DNA of 64,000 nt, taken from the NCBI GenBank assembly GCA_037127255.1, contig JBANSL010000013.1, forward strand, positions 64,669,688-64,733,687, in the 5' to 3' direction. The translations under genes were made by a program, and so were the position numbers. Every line of letters begins with the position of its first letter. Position 1 is the first letter of the stretch. The notes beneath the pieces were generated by a model that saw nothing but the letters and a program-made list of their open reading frames with translations, made no database searches and was not told where the DNA came from. The stretch is from Persicaria tinctoria. Its lineage: Eukaryota > Streptophyta > Magnoliopsida > Caryophyllales > Polygonaceae. Shown piece by piece: positions 42,784 through 54,977 of this stretch.

Positions 42784-45377
42784 TGTAACACCCCCTTTTT
42801 AGATCCCAAAAGGGGTGTTGCAGCGCCAGTGAATCCGCAGACTTCAATGTCTTTGAATTCACCTGAGGCTTATAGGGACATGCAACCATGCTCCCATAAA
42901 CAAGATGATAATATAAATACAATAGAATATGCGGAAGTGAATAAAATTCATTAGTTTAAATATTTGATCACAATAAGATAAAAATTCCAAAACCATAAAG
43001 TATGCATAATTCCAAAATAACTTAAATTAAAGTAGCGATGTGGAAACTTTTAGAGGTTCAAAACTTGTAAAAATATTCAATAAATGATAGTCTGCTCTTC
43101 AACTCTCTCCTGCTTCGCTGATTGCACTAGACCTGTGGAATATGGTATGGTGTTTCGTGAGAACGAAGGACATCAGCCATCCAATAAATAGGATGGTTAG
43201 TACAATAAAGACTAGCAAATGATAGGGAAAATGTTCAGACGTTAACCTTACAGTGACCATAAAACGGTATGTCTCAGGTTAAGGGAATGACACGAATATT
43301 TATAGTAGAAACTGAATGAAAATGATAAAAATTCACACATGACTCGGATGATCATATCGATCGATTATAAGATAAGAAATGGAATTATACTTGAGGCAGA
43401 TAAGTATAATAACTGAAATGATCACCTATTTAACAGTCGATAATAAAGATAATGATAATAATAATACTACGTGGTACCGGTCGGGCCTTTAACAAGGACC
43501 ATGACCTACATCAGATCGTTGTTTTATCACCCCGCAGAGAATGCATTCCGGGATGATGTTTCATGAAACCTTTTGAGGCGGTGGCTTAACGAACCACAAC
43601 CTGCAAGTCAGTCTACTGCATAACTTGCCAAAGGCATAAATCCACTCGCATCACGTGGTGCGCATTTTAACATATCACAACTAAGCATCACATGGTGCCT
43701 ATCTTATCATACATAAACAATTTATACTAGGTGATCATAATAACGACATTAAATCAAACAGGGACAAGCATGGATAATTCAAAGGGTCTTACTATCACAT
43801 GCCACTAGTTTGCATGAAAGAACAAACAGAATATCATGCACTTTAGGAAGAAGAAAATGGGCAACCTTTACTTATCTCGAGTTATAAACAAACAATCATA
43901 TTTAATACGCCTATCACTATAATTCATTTAATAATTCCCCATTTATTTAACTCATGCCAATTTATGATTAAAAAGATAAATTACATCAAGCAGACGGGTA
44001 TGCAATTTATCGAAATTGGCAAGGAAATTGGCCACAGGGCCGCATTCGACACAGAAGAATTTAAAAGGGCACGTCAAAAGAATCACGAAACACGCAAATG
44101 GCGATGAACGAAATCACTTGCCTTGACTTTCGACGATCAACTGATGACAACCAGACGAGATTTTAACACCTATCGAATCCAACGGAAAAAGGAATATTAA
44201 TATTGATATTTTATGAAATTAACTTTACTTAACTCAATTTGAAATTGAATTAATTCTATAAAGTTAAATATTATATACCAATATGAATTCCTTGGGGAGC
44301 GGGATCCGGCGTGGGTGCCTTGGTGTCGCTGAAACGGGCAAGAATCGAATAGTTTATAAATACCGGCAGCTTAACTTAATAAATAATTAAGTTAGGGCAT
44401 AAACGGAATTAGTATAAAAATGAGGGACATTTCTGTAATTTTGACAAAAGCTTATTAAAACCCGATTGATTTCCATGGAGTTTTGCACGTACAGGGAGGA
44501 AGAGGCAGGGCGATGGGCGCAGCTCTCCTCCGGCGTCGGTGGCAGCGATCGGAGAAGGCGGCTCGGCGGCGATTGACAGAGACAGGGCAGCGATCGGGGC
44601 GGCGCTCGAGCAGTGGTTGGCGGGGGCACAGCAGCGGCAATTGAAGGCGGCTCGGCGCGAGCTCGACCTTCTGTTCTCTGGGCACGGCTGCACTGCAGGG
44701 TCGGTGTCAAGGGCTCGATCAGAGGCAGCTCGACCTGGGCGTTCTCCGGGCAGGGGCTGCGGCTCGGTTGCTGGCGGTGGGGGACTCCGGGAGTCCGGCA
44801 CTGGCACAGCGGTGGGCGGAGGCGGTACTACGCTCGGCTTGGACGAATTGGGAGAGGAGAGGAAGCCGCTTGCTTGAATGATGAAAACTACCGGGGTCCT
44901 CCTCTATTTATAGGACTGAAATTGAAAGAGATACGGAGGAAGAGGTTGATCCAGTTGCTGAGATCTCGGATTTGGCTGAGATTGAGGATAATCCCCTTTG
45001 GATTTATCTGAACGTAAGAGGAAGAAGATGGAAGAAATAAAATAAAATAAGAATTCCATCTTTCAAATTTGGGTTGAGAATGGGCCCGTTCTATTGGGCT
45101 TCCTCTTAAAAAAATAAAAGAGGTATTTGACTATATATTATACATATGTTTGGAAACACATATATATTATATATTAGCGGAAGGAAATATAATTTAATTT
45201 AACTTTATAAATTAAATAAATTAAATGGCAAGAAGGTTTAGCGAATAAAGTTAGAATAATATAATTATTCTAATTTATATTATATATCTTGTGTGAATTT
45301 ATTGGTTTCCTCAAATTCACATAGCATAATATAATATTCTGTAAAAAAATATCCCAAAAATAATTTGGGGTATTTCA
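42784..45377 (-). repeat. solo LTR (2,594 bp) with target duplication GGGTG
   Basis: Plus-strand left edge TGTAACACCC, right edge TATTTCA. Flanked by a perfect GGGTG at 42779-42783 and 45378-45382. Minus strand starts TGAAATACCCC. A TATA box (TATAAATAGAGG on the minus strand) lies at about 44907-44918, followed downstream on that strand by a GC-rich leader (44880-44450). No internal retroelement domains remain. Confidence 0.85.
44907..44918 (-). promoter_or_regulatory. TATA box of the solo LTR
   Basis: Minus strand TATAAATAGAGG; the R region beyond it is markedly GC-rich, as in many plant LTR leaders. Confidence 0.6.
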
Positions 45378-45645
45378 GGGTGGTGGTGTCGTAGTGGTGT
45401 GGAGGAAGTGGGTTCCTTCTCCCGCCAAAGTAAGGGTAAAAGAAGAGGTAAGATGTGGTTGGATTTTGGATTGTGTGGGTGAAATGAGTCAAAGATGGTC
45501 TGATTTAAGGTGATGTAGGGCTGGTTTGGGAAGAGGAGGGGATAAGAATTGATGTTGTCTTCTTGCCCAAAGAAGGGATGCAAGAAAGGAGAAGAGAAAA
45601 AGGAGGTTGTGCGTGTTCCACCCATTTGGGAAATGACATTTTTGC

Positions 45646-45742
45646 ACCATTCCGGAATGGCTCACCGGAAAGGACTTGTGGATAATAGTCATAGGTCCCC
45701 GGTTCGAACCCCGGAATGGCCGCTCTTTATTTACCAATTCAA
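45646..45742 (+). mobile_element. short SINE (97 bp) with 16-bp target duplication
   Basis: A perfect direct repeat GAAATGACATTTTTGC at 45630-45645 and 45743-45758 brackets a tRNA-derived sequence. An A-box-like TGGCTCACCGG lies near its start and an exact B box GGTTCGAACCC at about 45702-45712. The body (GGACTTGTGGATAATAG...GGTCCC) recalls Au-type plant SINEs, and a T-rich tail follows. Long target duplications of this kind are made by LINE machinery. It sits in the right piece of the LTR-like block. Confidence 0.8.
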
Positions 45743-46111
45743 GAAATGACATTTTTGCCTTTGAATTCAAACACACCAAGCCAATTAGGAGAGCTGATTT
45801 TTCGGTTTTGGTGAGGATAAGATGGAGCGGAATTTTCGATCCCAAAGTTGGAAATTTGAATACCCGAGGTGAAAGATGGAATCGATCTAATTTTCAAATC
45901 GACATCTCGGATTCGAAAATAATACTGAAATCCAATTTATTTTATTTTATTTTATTGTTATTATTATTATTTTCCTCTCGGAATCTGAAAGCGCAAATAA
46001 AATCCGATTTAATGAGTTTTTCCTTCAAATTCCAAATTTAAATTCATTTTGATTTTCTTTTTCTGATAAATTGAGATTTAAAAATCCGAACCTTTACAAC
46101 AGCTGACAAGT

Positions 46112-47085
46112 CGGTCGTTCGGGTCGGGTTCGGTTTGCTCGGGTCAAGTCAGTTCGAGTAAAATTTATGGTCGGATACTGGTTGGATCGGGTTCGGTCAT
46201 AATGAATTTTAGATTGGTTGGGTTTCGGGTTAAATCAGGTCATGCCCATTCGGGTTCAGGTCAAAGCGGGTCGGGCTCGCTCGGGTTTCGGGTCAAGAGG
46301 GGGGTCGGTCTCATTTAAGTTTCGAATCAAATTAAAGTTGGTATATATAGTTTGTTTGAGTTTTCGGTCGAATTATATATATCCGACCCGTTTGGATGAT
46401 TAGGTTGATTTTGACTCGGTTGAATGCTTAAATATGTAATTTACTTAAAATAAATGATTTTGACTCGGTTGAATACTTGAATATGTAATTTTGACTCGGT
46501 TGAATCCACTCATTGTCATTGACTCATCGGTTGTCGACCGATTTTCAAAAAAGTCATAATTAGAAATTCGATATTCGGTAACATCGTCCTTTTTTAAACA
46601 TTTAAACCAATTGATCGGTGCTATAATTAAATCAAATTAATTGTACATTTAGGATTTAACCTTATTTTAACTACCAAGTTGCAAATGAGCTTATTTGTGG
46701 TTTGACTATATCATTGACCTATTTCATTTTCAATGCCCATTTCATTTTTAGCTTTTGACCCATTAGTTTTTTTTTTCATTATTATTATTATTAGTTTTTA
46801 ACAAATCTAGATATAAATATTTAATTCTATCAAAATATAATAATATAGAGTCGGGTCGGGTTCATAGTCGGGCCGGGTTCAAAGTCGGGTCGAATTTAGA
46901 GTCGGGTCGGGTTTGGGTCGGGTCGGGTTTGTCTGTGTTCGGGTCTGTTTCGAGTCTGGTCCGGTTCGGGTCGAGTCGGTCACGGGTTCGGGTTACAGAT
47001 GACTTCAACTTTTCGGGTTTCGGTCGGGTTCGGGTGAGTCGGGTCGGGTCGGGTTTTCGGGTCGGGTCAGATTTTGCCAGCTCTA
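46112..47085. repeat. degenerate CGGGT minisatellite in two blocks
   Basis: Blocks at 46112-46310 and 46850-47085 consist of GGGTCGGGTTCGG-type units; AT-rich unique sequence and three copies of TTGACTCGGTTGAAT (46408-46505) lie between them. The repeat makes Thr/Arg/Pro- or Gly/Ser-rich open frames on both strands, which are artefacts. Confidence 0.9.
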
Positions 47086-47641
47086 TCTCTAGCTTCTGCA
47101 ACACATTGTGAAATCTTGATATCATTCAATCCATTCAAATTCAAATCCATGGGAGAATGATTTCAAAAGAGTCTGGGCAACAATAACATCATTTGTAATC
47201 TGCAAGCTAACACCCAACAGGTGCTAATCTTGTTTGATTGAATGGGCCATGTGAAGATTTCTCGTCCAAAAACTCGAAAACAACATCAACCTTGAAACTG
47301 ATTCCGGAGCCACAACTAACAACAAGATACTTCTTCATAGGATACAACATGAAGTGATAAGATATGAAACGATAAAAGTGTATATTGTTAGAACAATACT
47401 CCAGCAACAACATCCCATATCTTTTCCTCCGCCAGCAGAACTATTTCTTCTTATCTGAACCTCATTTAAGCTCCCCCCATACCGAAAAATATACACACTA
47501 ATTTTCTACAAAGCACATGCTAAAACAGTGCTTGCTACAAACAAACATCACATCAGAATCAGTATCAGCCCCTGTACATATCAGCAGATTACACGAACCC
47601 GCGAAGGCGATGTTTCCAACTCCTTAGAAGGCAAGAGGCTT

Positions 47642-48875
47642 TCACATTGCGTATACGAATTCCCCGTTGCTATCAACATCAATTTCGGAGTCAGACAAGT
47701 CGTCCAACATGTCTTCATCCATGTCCAAGCTATCAGTGATGAACTGGTCTAGGCACCGGGTGCTGGCAGGAGGAATAGTCGCCTCATAGATTATCTGCAT
47801 GATCTCATTAATGCTCTGCACATGCTTGTCGGGTTCTTCAAATTGGTTCCCTATTGTGTTCTCATCCATGAGGTCTGCTGGTAGGTTCTTCAAGAACCAT
47901 TCATGTTTCTTGATTTCAGGAATAATGATCGTCTATTGTAAATGAGAATCATAAAAAATCAGCAATTGTAAATAATTAAATAATACATCATAGAAAAGCA
48001 ACGAGATGATATCAATATGAAGATTTCCAAGCAATATTCATAAATATGCACAATACTTGCAAAAGAAAATCCGATGACACATGCTTTCATTTTTGGTTGA
48101 AGTGCAAGTATAGATTTTGCAGGAAATTGATGAACATTATACTAGAATGCTATTATATTACCAAGGAGAAAATGTAGTCAAATTTCAAGTTTCAGCTCAA
48201 CAAACTAAAATAGCTGTCTACAACAGTTTCCTTAATAAAAAAATTCATCTGGGAGAAAATGCAGGCAATTACAGATGGTATTTTTAGAAGATTGGCAACA
48301 TAGTAATAAAACATAAAATTTCAAGGTGACTCCAAGGAAGTATTTTTACACCCAACCATAAATGAGAAGATACAAAGATATCTAGATAAAAATAGGTAAA
48401 TATATGAACTTGTAAGTGGGCAAAGTGTTGAGCTGAAACAATGTTTGGTATAAAGCAACAAAATATATCAATATAGAGAGCAAGCAAAAAGATTCAAGTG
48501 AAGAGAACTATTTGTATTTTGAAGGGTAATTTCCTGAAAATGGAATGCTAATAGGCAAAAAGTTTATTTTAAAAAAAAATAACTTACAGTAGCAGGGTCA
48601 ACAACGAAAAATTATGGAGATCAGGTGCTGACACTCCGGAGATATGTTGATATTGCCAGGAATGGAATATTGAACGATTAGTATTCTCTGGAAGAGAAAC
48701 AAACGATATATGAACTTCATCCAAAATGAGAGGAAATTGATAGATGAATAGTACGTGTAAACAAGATTATTTGTATCAACTTCCTGAAGTCCTTTGGCTC
48801 ATCTAGATCCTCAAAGGGATATGCTCCAACCAACATGACATATAAGGTCACACCACATGACCACACATCTGCAAT
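47642..48875 (-). pseudogene. SnRK2 protein kinase, 3' remnant (three exons, broken)
   Basis: Minus-strand exons 48875-48771 ([20 protein letters not shown], kinase subdomain IX), 48687-48588 ([19 protein letters not shown], subdomains X-XI) and 47932-47642 ([18 protein letters not shown], then the acidic tail [19 protein letters not shown]). The tail matches the C-terminal acidic box of ABA-responsive SnRK2 kinases, which docks PP2C phosphatases. Three faults: the first exon's donor reads CAA-AT instead of CAG-GT; the second exon is 100 nt instead of the expected 99, with one extra base before VVDPAT; and all upstream exons (ATP site, catalytic loop, activation segment) are missing. It cannot encode a kinase. 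Confidence 0.85.
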
Positions 48876-49675
48876 CTGTAATATGGATTTAGCTTGGTTT
48901 AAATCCTGCATTACTATCAGCTATCAGTTACATCGATACAGTGGTAGTGTTTTTATAAAATATAGAAAGAGTATTGTTAAATTCACCGGATCAAAAGAAT
49001 CTGATCGATTAAGGCATTGATAACAGTAGATAACCAAAAGAAATCCTCAAAAATTGAATAACTAGGAAGAGTCACCTAAAAAAAGCAAATGTGGGGCATA
49101 ACATCATGAAAAAACATAGGAGAAGCTACAATTACTTAAACGTCAATACTTGTACCATCAAACCATTGACTAAGTTACATTCATCAGCCATTTATTGTTC
49201 TGTCAAAACTTGCAGGTGCACAGAACACGAAGAAACATTAGGATGTATGTTAGTTTGGCTATTTTGTGTGTTGTTACTCTGTATCAGTTTAGCTTGTGAT
49301 GCCAATCTTTTAATTACTACTCCGTATGACTTAGCACATTCATGGACATCAATAATTATTGACCTAGTTCGATTTAGGAATACCAAAATCTACTGACCTA
49401 GTTCTCATTCAATTAGACAAGCAACTACCCAAGTTTGCACTTTGACCTAGCCACAATCAGTGATGATTGAGTTCAGTTGTCTAATAATCATAAAAAATCC
49501 AAGTGCAGCCAAAAATTAAAGAAGGCGCAATCAAATTGGGAGCATAAATTGCAATCCCTGGAAGTAAAAATTGACAACAGAGAATCAAAGCAGGCGGATT
49601 CGCACCAAAATGAAATCGTTCTCGCATCCAGGCTTCCTAGGAGCTACGATTGTGAATCCCTCTTCCTGCACTCCA
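48876..49675. other. spacer between SnRK2 remnant and copia element
   Basis: AT-rich; searched for further SnRK2 exons on the minus strand without success. Nothing else recognised. Confidence 0.5.
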
Positions 49676-49680
49676 ATCTC

Positions 49681-49919
49681 TGTGACGAGGGAAGACATAA
49701 CAGCTCTCAAGCTGGTTTCACTTTGGTCAATTTTACATTGGGCCTTAGTCCAAAGATGTAATTAGTCCAGGCCCAATCCAGTTGTAACCGAATATAAGAG
49801 CTCAGCTCTCGGTGTAACAAACTCAATTAATGAAAACACATTTTCCCTCCATTCTCAAAACCTCCGAATTCATCAATGGCAGATCTCATTTGATCTGGTG
49901 AATTCGACAGGTTTTCTCA
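49681..49919 (+). repeat. copia 5' LTR (239 bp)
   Basis: TGTGACGAGG to GGTTTTCTCA. Contains ATATAAGAG (49792) as a likely TATA box. Confidence 0.95.
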
Positions 49920-49931
49920 TGGTATTAGAGC
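49920..49931 (+). other. copia primer-binding site
   Basis: TGGTATTAGAGC, one base different from the initiator tRNA-Met complement TGGTATCAGAGC. Confidence 0.85.
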
Positions 49932-50027
49932 TTTTGAGCTCGATTTCATTTTCCACAAATACAACCATCCTCTAATCTCATCTCTTCTCTTCATTTCGGT
50001 CCCATTTTCTATTTTCCAGTTCAAGAA

Positions 50028-53000
50028 ATGGCAAACAAAACTCCGAATGCGACATGCAAGCTCACAATTAAAGTCACAGATCCGTTGTTTCTTTAGTCCA
50101 GTGATCATCCTGGGCTCGCAATTGTCACTGAAGCATTCGACGGGAGAAATTTCGCCAAATGGAAGAGAGCTGCGAAGATAGCCTTGAGTGCAAAGAACAA
50201 GCTCAGATTTGTTAGCGGAAAGCTGTCGAGACCTAATGAAGAGGATCCAAGAGCTGAGATCTGGGACAGATGCAACGATATGGTCATATCGTGGCTAGTC
50301 AGCAGCTTGGATTCCGAGATTCGCAGTAGCGTGATGTATGCCGACACAGCAAAGGAAGTTTGGGATGAATTGGAGTTCCGATACGGATAAGTCAATGGAA
50401 CTCAGATATTCACCCTCCAGCGAGAATTGAGTACCTTCTCGCAAGGTACGCTCACTATCTCTGCGTATTTCAACCAATTGAAAACGCTTTGGAAAGAACT
50501 TGATAACATTAGGAAGATTACACCATGTGCTTGTGAATCTGGGAAAGAGAACATGAAAATAGTTGAAGAACAAAAGTTGATGCAGTTTTTGCTAGGATTA
50601 AATGATTGCTATATCCCTGCAAGAGGATTTGTACTGATGATGCAGCCTCTACCAAGCGTTAGTGTCGATTCTATGATCTCGCAAGAGGAATCTCAACGTG
50701 AGTTCAAAAATCAAGTGACGCCAACCACAGATCTGGCCTCTTCATTCAATGTCGAGGTTAAGAAAGGAGATGTTAAGGGAGATTATAGCACAACTGCTAA
50801 GAAGACAGGGATGTTTTGCACACATTGCAAGAAAACAAACCATGAAATTGACAAGTGTTACTTCATTCATGGCTTCCCAAAGAAGAATACAAAGAACAAG
50901 GAGGTTGCTGCACACGCATCAGACAGTGGAGATCCAGTGAGTGTTCCTGAACTCACACCTGCTCAGTATGCTCAGTTACTTGACCTGTTCAAGGTCTCTG
51001 ATCAGAAGCACATGGATGTATTGACTGGAGCAGACAAGGACTTTGTTGGATTTGCAGGTATGGCTCTTGATCATGGAAATTCTCAGTGTATTTGGATATT
51101 GGATACGAGTGCCAACAGTCATATGTGCACAAACAAGTCTATGTTTGTGTCATTGACTCCCATCTCCAAGCCTTTCTCCATCACACTACCTACTGGTTTT
51201 ACACTGTCAGTTGATACTATGGGAAGTATCATGCTAGCAGATGGATTGGTTTTGAAGGAAGTACTCTTTGTGCCTCACTTCAAATGCAATATGTTATTAG
51301 TAGGAAAGCTTGTGAAAGATACAGAGAGAGTTGTATTGTTCACACCTCATTTATGTCTAATGCAGGGTGTTCGGGGGCAGAAACCTCTCATACTTGGAAG
51401 ATGTAGTCAATGGCTTTACTTCCTAGAGAAGAGGGTTACAGAGTTGCAAGTTCCATGGCTCAAGAAGACAGTGGTAGCTGCTGCAATAAGTGCTCAGATA
51501 TGGCACAACAGACTTGGTCACCTGCCTACAGACAAGTTATCTCGATTGTTTTCTGATATTGGTAATGTAGAAACTATCTCCTCTTGTGAGATTTGTGCTA
51601 GAGCACGTCAACATAGATTGTCATTTCCTAAAAGTGTTATCACAACTTCAAAACCCTTTCAATTGCTGCATATTGATGTTTAGGGCCCTTTTCAAGTACA
51701 AACATACCATGGTAACAGGTATTTTGTTACTATAGTGGATGATTTCAGTCGAACAACTTGGGTGCATTTGATTGGTTTTAAAAGTAGTGCTTTGTCTGTG
51801 ATTCAAAGATTCATTAGCATGGTTGAGACACAGTTTGATTACCGGGTTCAGATAATCTGAACTGACAATGCTCAGGAACTGGGCTTAAGTCATGCATCTT
51901 CTGAATATCTGCACAGCAAGGGGATAGTTCACCAGACATCTTGTGTAGCAACTCCTTGGCAGAATGACATTGTGGAGAGAAAACACAAGCATATTCTGGA
52001 GGTAGCTAGAGCCTTAATGTTTCAATCAAAATTGCCTATAAAGTTTTGGGGAGAGGTAGTCCTAACTGTTGTACATCTCATTAATCGACTACCTAGCACA
52101 TTGCTGAAGGGTGTTAGTCCTTTTGAGGTTTTGTATAGCAACAAACCAAAGTATGAGAACCTCAGGAGCTTTGGTTGCCTATGGTACAGCTCCACATTAA
52201 AACAAGGAAGGCACAAGTTCATGCCCAGGGTTGTGCCTTGCATCTTTTTGGGATATCCAGTAGGAACTAAAGGGTTTAAAGTCCTGAACCTAGACACACA
52301 CTGTGTTCAGGTTACCAGAGATGTAGTATTTCATGAGAAATACTTCCCTTACAGTGATGCTTGTTCAACCACCTCATCACCTTTGTTCCCTAGTCCCTCA
52401 ACTATAGACACATCCAGTGATGACAGACCAATTCATTTGCCTGCTTCATCCCCTTCCAACACTGAGCAGCAAACTCCATCCTTCAACCTTGAGTCTGAGC
52501 CCCTTCACACCATACCCTCTCCCATTGCTGTCCCTTCCATGATGGAGCCTCGCAGATCCACCAGGGTAGCTCTGCCTCCCACGCATTTGCAGGATTATGT
52601 TTGTTCCCATGTGAACTCACACATTGGTGTATGTTTTCACACCATTACAACTACTCTTCAACTAGGAACAACTCATCTATCTGAGGTGAGACCTGTTGTA
52701 GAGCATGTCTGTTATCATCAAGCCTGTCAGTTCAAGGTTTGGGACACAACAATGAGGGAGGAATTCAAGGCATTGGAGCTCAATCATACTTGGGAACTTG
52801 TCCCTCTCCCAAGAGGTGCTAAACCCATTGGATGCCGATGGGTTTACAAGGTCAAACATAAAGATGATGGATCCATAGAGCGCTACAAAGCTCGTTTGGT
52901 TGTCAGAGGTTTCACATAAAGAGAGGGTATATATTATACAAAAACATTCTCACCAGTGGTGAAAATGACAACTGTAAGAGCATTGGTTGTTGTTGCAGCA

Positions 53001-54230
53001 AAACGTCGATGGAAATTGGAGCAATTAGATGTCAACAATGCGTTCATACATGGTGATCTTCATGAACACGTCTTCATGAAAGTCCCTCAGGGCATGAGTG
53101 CTCCCGCAGGCTATGTTTGCAAGCTGAAAAAGTCCTTATACGGGCTCAAGCAGGCCTCCGGGCAATGGTATGCCAAGCTTTCCCATGCCTTACAGTATAA
53201 AGGCTACATCCAGTCTCTAAATGACTACTCCTTATTCGTAAGACATTCAGCTGAGAAGGTCACTTACATAGCAGTTTATGTAGATGACATCTTGATGACT
53301 GGTGATGATTCAGTGGAAATTGAAAACATTCGTGGATTTTTGGATTCAGAGTTCAAAGTCAAGAATTTGGGACAACTTAATTTGTTCTTGGGAATGGAAT
53401 TCATCCACACTGATGACGGCATCTACATCAGTCAAAAGAGGTTCATCCATGACACCTTACTTGAATTTCAATGTGAGAATTCATCTGCAGTTACCAGTCC
53501 CTTGACCCTTGATACAAAATTGATAGTTGAAGGTGGTGAACCCCTCCCAAGTCCAACTGAATTCAGAAAATTGGTAGGCAAGCTGAACTTTATGACTCAT
53601 ACACGACCAGATATTAGTTTTGTTGTTCAGTTCCTCAGTCAGTTCATGAAAAACCCACGAGTTAAGCACTTTGATGCAGCAATCCGCACCCTCAGGTACC
53701 TTAAAGGTACCCAACACAGATCCTTACCGATGGCTCGCACAAATTCATTTGATTTGCAGGCATATTGCGATGCCGACTGGGCATCTTGTCCCTTGACAAG
53801 GAGATCTGTTAGTGGCTATGTAGTGCTGCTGGGTGGGAGTCTCATTTCGTGGAAGTCTAAGAAACAGACCACACTCTCCTTGTCCTCAGCAGAGGCCGAA
53901 TGCAGGTCAATTCAAAGGGTGTGCACAGAGGTTGCCTGGTTAAAAAGGTTGCTGTCCGAGCTTGGCGTTCCAAATATTACACCAATCCCAGTAAGGTGTG
54001 ACAATCAAGCGGCTATTCATATAGCTAAGAATCCGGTTTTCCACGAGAGGACGAAACATGTGGAATTGGATTGCCATTATGTGAGGGAAAAGGTCTTTGA
54101 TGGATTGATTGCTCTTCGACATGTTGCTTCCAAAGATCAGCTGTCCGATTTGCTCACCAAGGCCTTACCTGGCTTAAGCTTCCCTCTGGTTCTGGACAAG
54201 CTCGGAGTCGTCGAGCCTCCTCCAGCTTGA
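50028..54230 (+). pseudogene. copia gag-pol polyprotein, five in-frame stops, no frameshift
   Basis: A 1,400-codon frame from ATG 50028 to TGA 54228-54230, broken only by TAG 50094, TAA 50388, TAG 51681, TGA 51858 and TAA 52917. Domains in order: gag with UBN2-type segment; CX2CX4HX4C knuckle near codon 261; protease near 357, where DTGA is changed to DTSA; GAG-pre-integrase (HNRLGHLPTDKL) near 490; integrase core from about 555; reverse transcriptase with YVDD (AVYVDDILMTGDD) near 1081; RNase H with AYCDADWASC near 1244; tail SDLLTKALP. Each stop fits a single C-to-T or G-to-A change from the expected residue (for example TAG for Trp in DVWGPF, TGA for Arg before TDN). Gag-pol order without frameshift is normal for this family. 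Inactive. Confidence 0.95.
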
Positions 54231-54237
54231 AAGGGGG

Positions 54238-54476
54238 TGTGACGAGGGAAGACATAACAACTCTTAAGCTGGTTTCACTTGGGTCTATTTTACATTGGGC
54301 CTTAGTCCAAAGATGTAATTAGTCCAAGCCCAATCCAGTTGTAACTGAATATAAGAGCTCAGCACTCGGTGTAACAAACTCAATCAATGAAAACACATTT
54401 TCCCTCCATTCTCAAAACCTACGAAGTCATCAATGGCAAATCTCATTTGATCTGGTGAATTCGACAGGTTTTCTCA
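54238..54476 (+). repeat. copia 3' LTR (239 bp)
   Basis: Same length as the 5' LTR, 11 substitutions, preceded by AAAGGGGG. Confidence 0.95.
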
Positions 54477-54898
54477 ATCTCACCTTTGCATCTGCAAATT
54501 GCAACGATTCTCCATCAATACACACACTAATCGAAAACCGAAATCACTGAAATCATGAGGATTTTAGATCTGAAATTCGAAAACCTAGGTAGATATGAAA
54601 TCTGAGATGGAATCACCATTGACAGTGCCCCATGGAAGCAGAGGAGCCTCCGCTTCCTGAGTCGTCGCTGGAGATCAGAAGGAGAAACGCCTTCATCCTC
54701 TTCTTCTTCATCGCTGGGAAGAGTGGAAGGAAGAACGAGGAGAATGAGATGAGAGGAGGAAGGAATGAGGTACAAAGGGGAAAAATAAACTTTACCCTGA
54801 CTAGAACGGCTAATAAAACAAGTAAGATGGTTAATTAGCTAATTAAATAGTAAAAATGGTACAAAAAACCAAATTTTCTCTTCCAATTATCGTGATTT

Positions 54899-54977
54899 TC
54901 CATAAATTCGGTTTTTTCCACGTTCCATAAATTCGGTTTTTTCCATGTGCCATAAATTCCATAAATTCAGTTTTTGC
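54899..54977. repeat. short tandem repeat, about 24-bp unit
   Basis: Units around CCATAAATTCGGTTTTTTCCA, three full and partial copies. Confidence 0.85.

Larger units (their letters stand above)
40150..46102 (-). repeat. gypsy LTR-like block, interrupted by another solo LTR
   Basis: The left edge TGTAACGGCCC (minus-strand end GGGCCGTTACA) and the style of the interior are those of long plant gypsy LTRs in minus orientation: the CTGGCCAGTCTCCGCCC phrase at about 40723-40740, and AT-rich U3. It is cut at 42783 and resumes at 45383 around a complete solo LTR. The right edge near 46102 (minus TGTAAAGGTTCGG) is a guess; no matching target duplication was found. The numerous open frames at 42180-42800 are GC-rich low complexity with no domain and are not called as genes. 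Confidence 0.5.
49681..54476 (+). mobile_element. complete Ty1/copia retrotransposon (4,796 bp)
   Basis: Perfect target duplication ATCTC (49676-49680 and 54477-54481). LTRs of 239 bp at each end (49681-49919, 54238-54476) differ at 11 sites (4.6%), clearly older than the Athila insertion. Primer site TGGTATTAGAGC at 49920 (initiator tRNA-Met type), single gag-pol frame 50028-54230, polypurine tract AAAGGGGG just before the 3' LTR. Five nonsense codons in gag-pol make it inactive. Confidence 0.95.

Noticed and set aside
42195..42922. GC-rich frames of 60-150 codons on both strands
   Set aside because: They overlap each other, are P/S/R-rich, and lie in the leader-like part of an LTR block.
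44387..45011. GC-rich frames around the solo LTR leader
   Set aside because: Located downstream of an LTR TATA box on the minus strand; low complexity, no domain, no splice support.
45490..45845. 118-codon minus-strand frame
   Set aside because: It crosses the SINE and both of its target duplications, so it cannot be an old coding sequence.
46862..47125. 87-codon Thr/Arg/Pro-rich frame
   Set aside because: Direct translation of the CGGGT minisatellite.
54482..54840. Possible first exon of the SnRK2 gene beyond the copia insertion
   Set aside because: Checked the minus strand for the SnRK2 N-terminus and ATP-binding loop; nothing similar was found.
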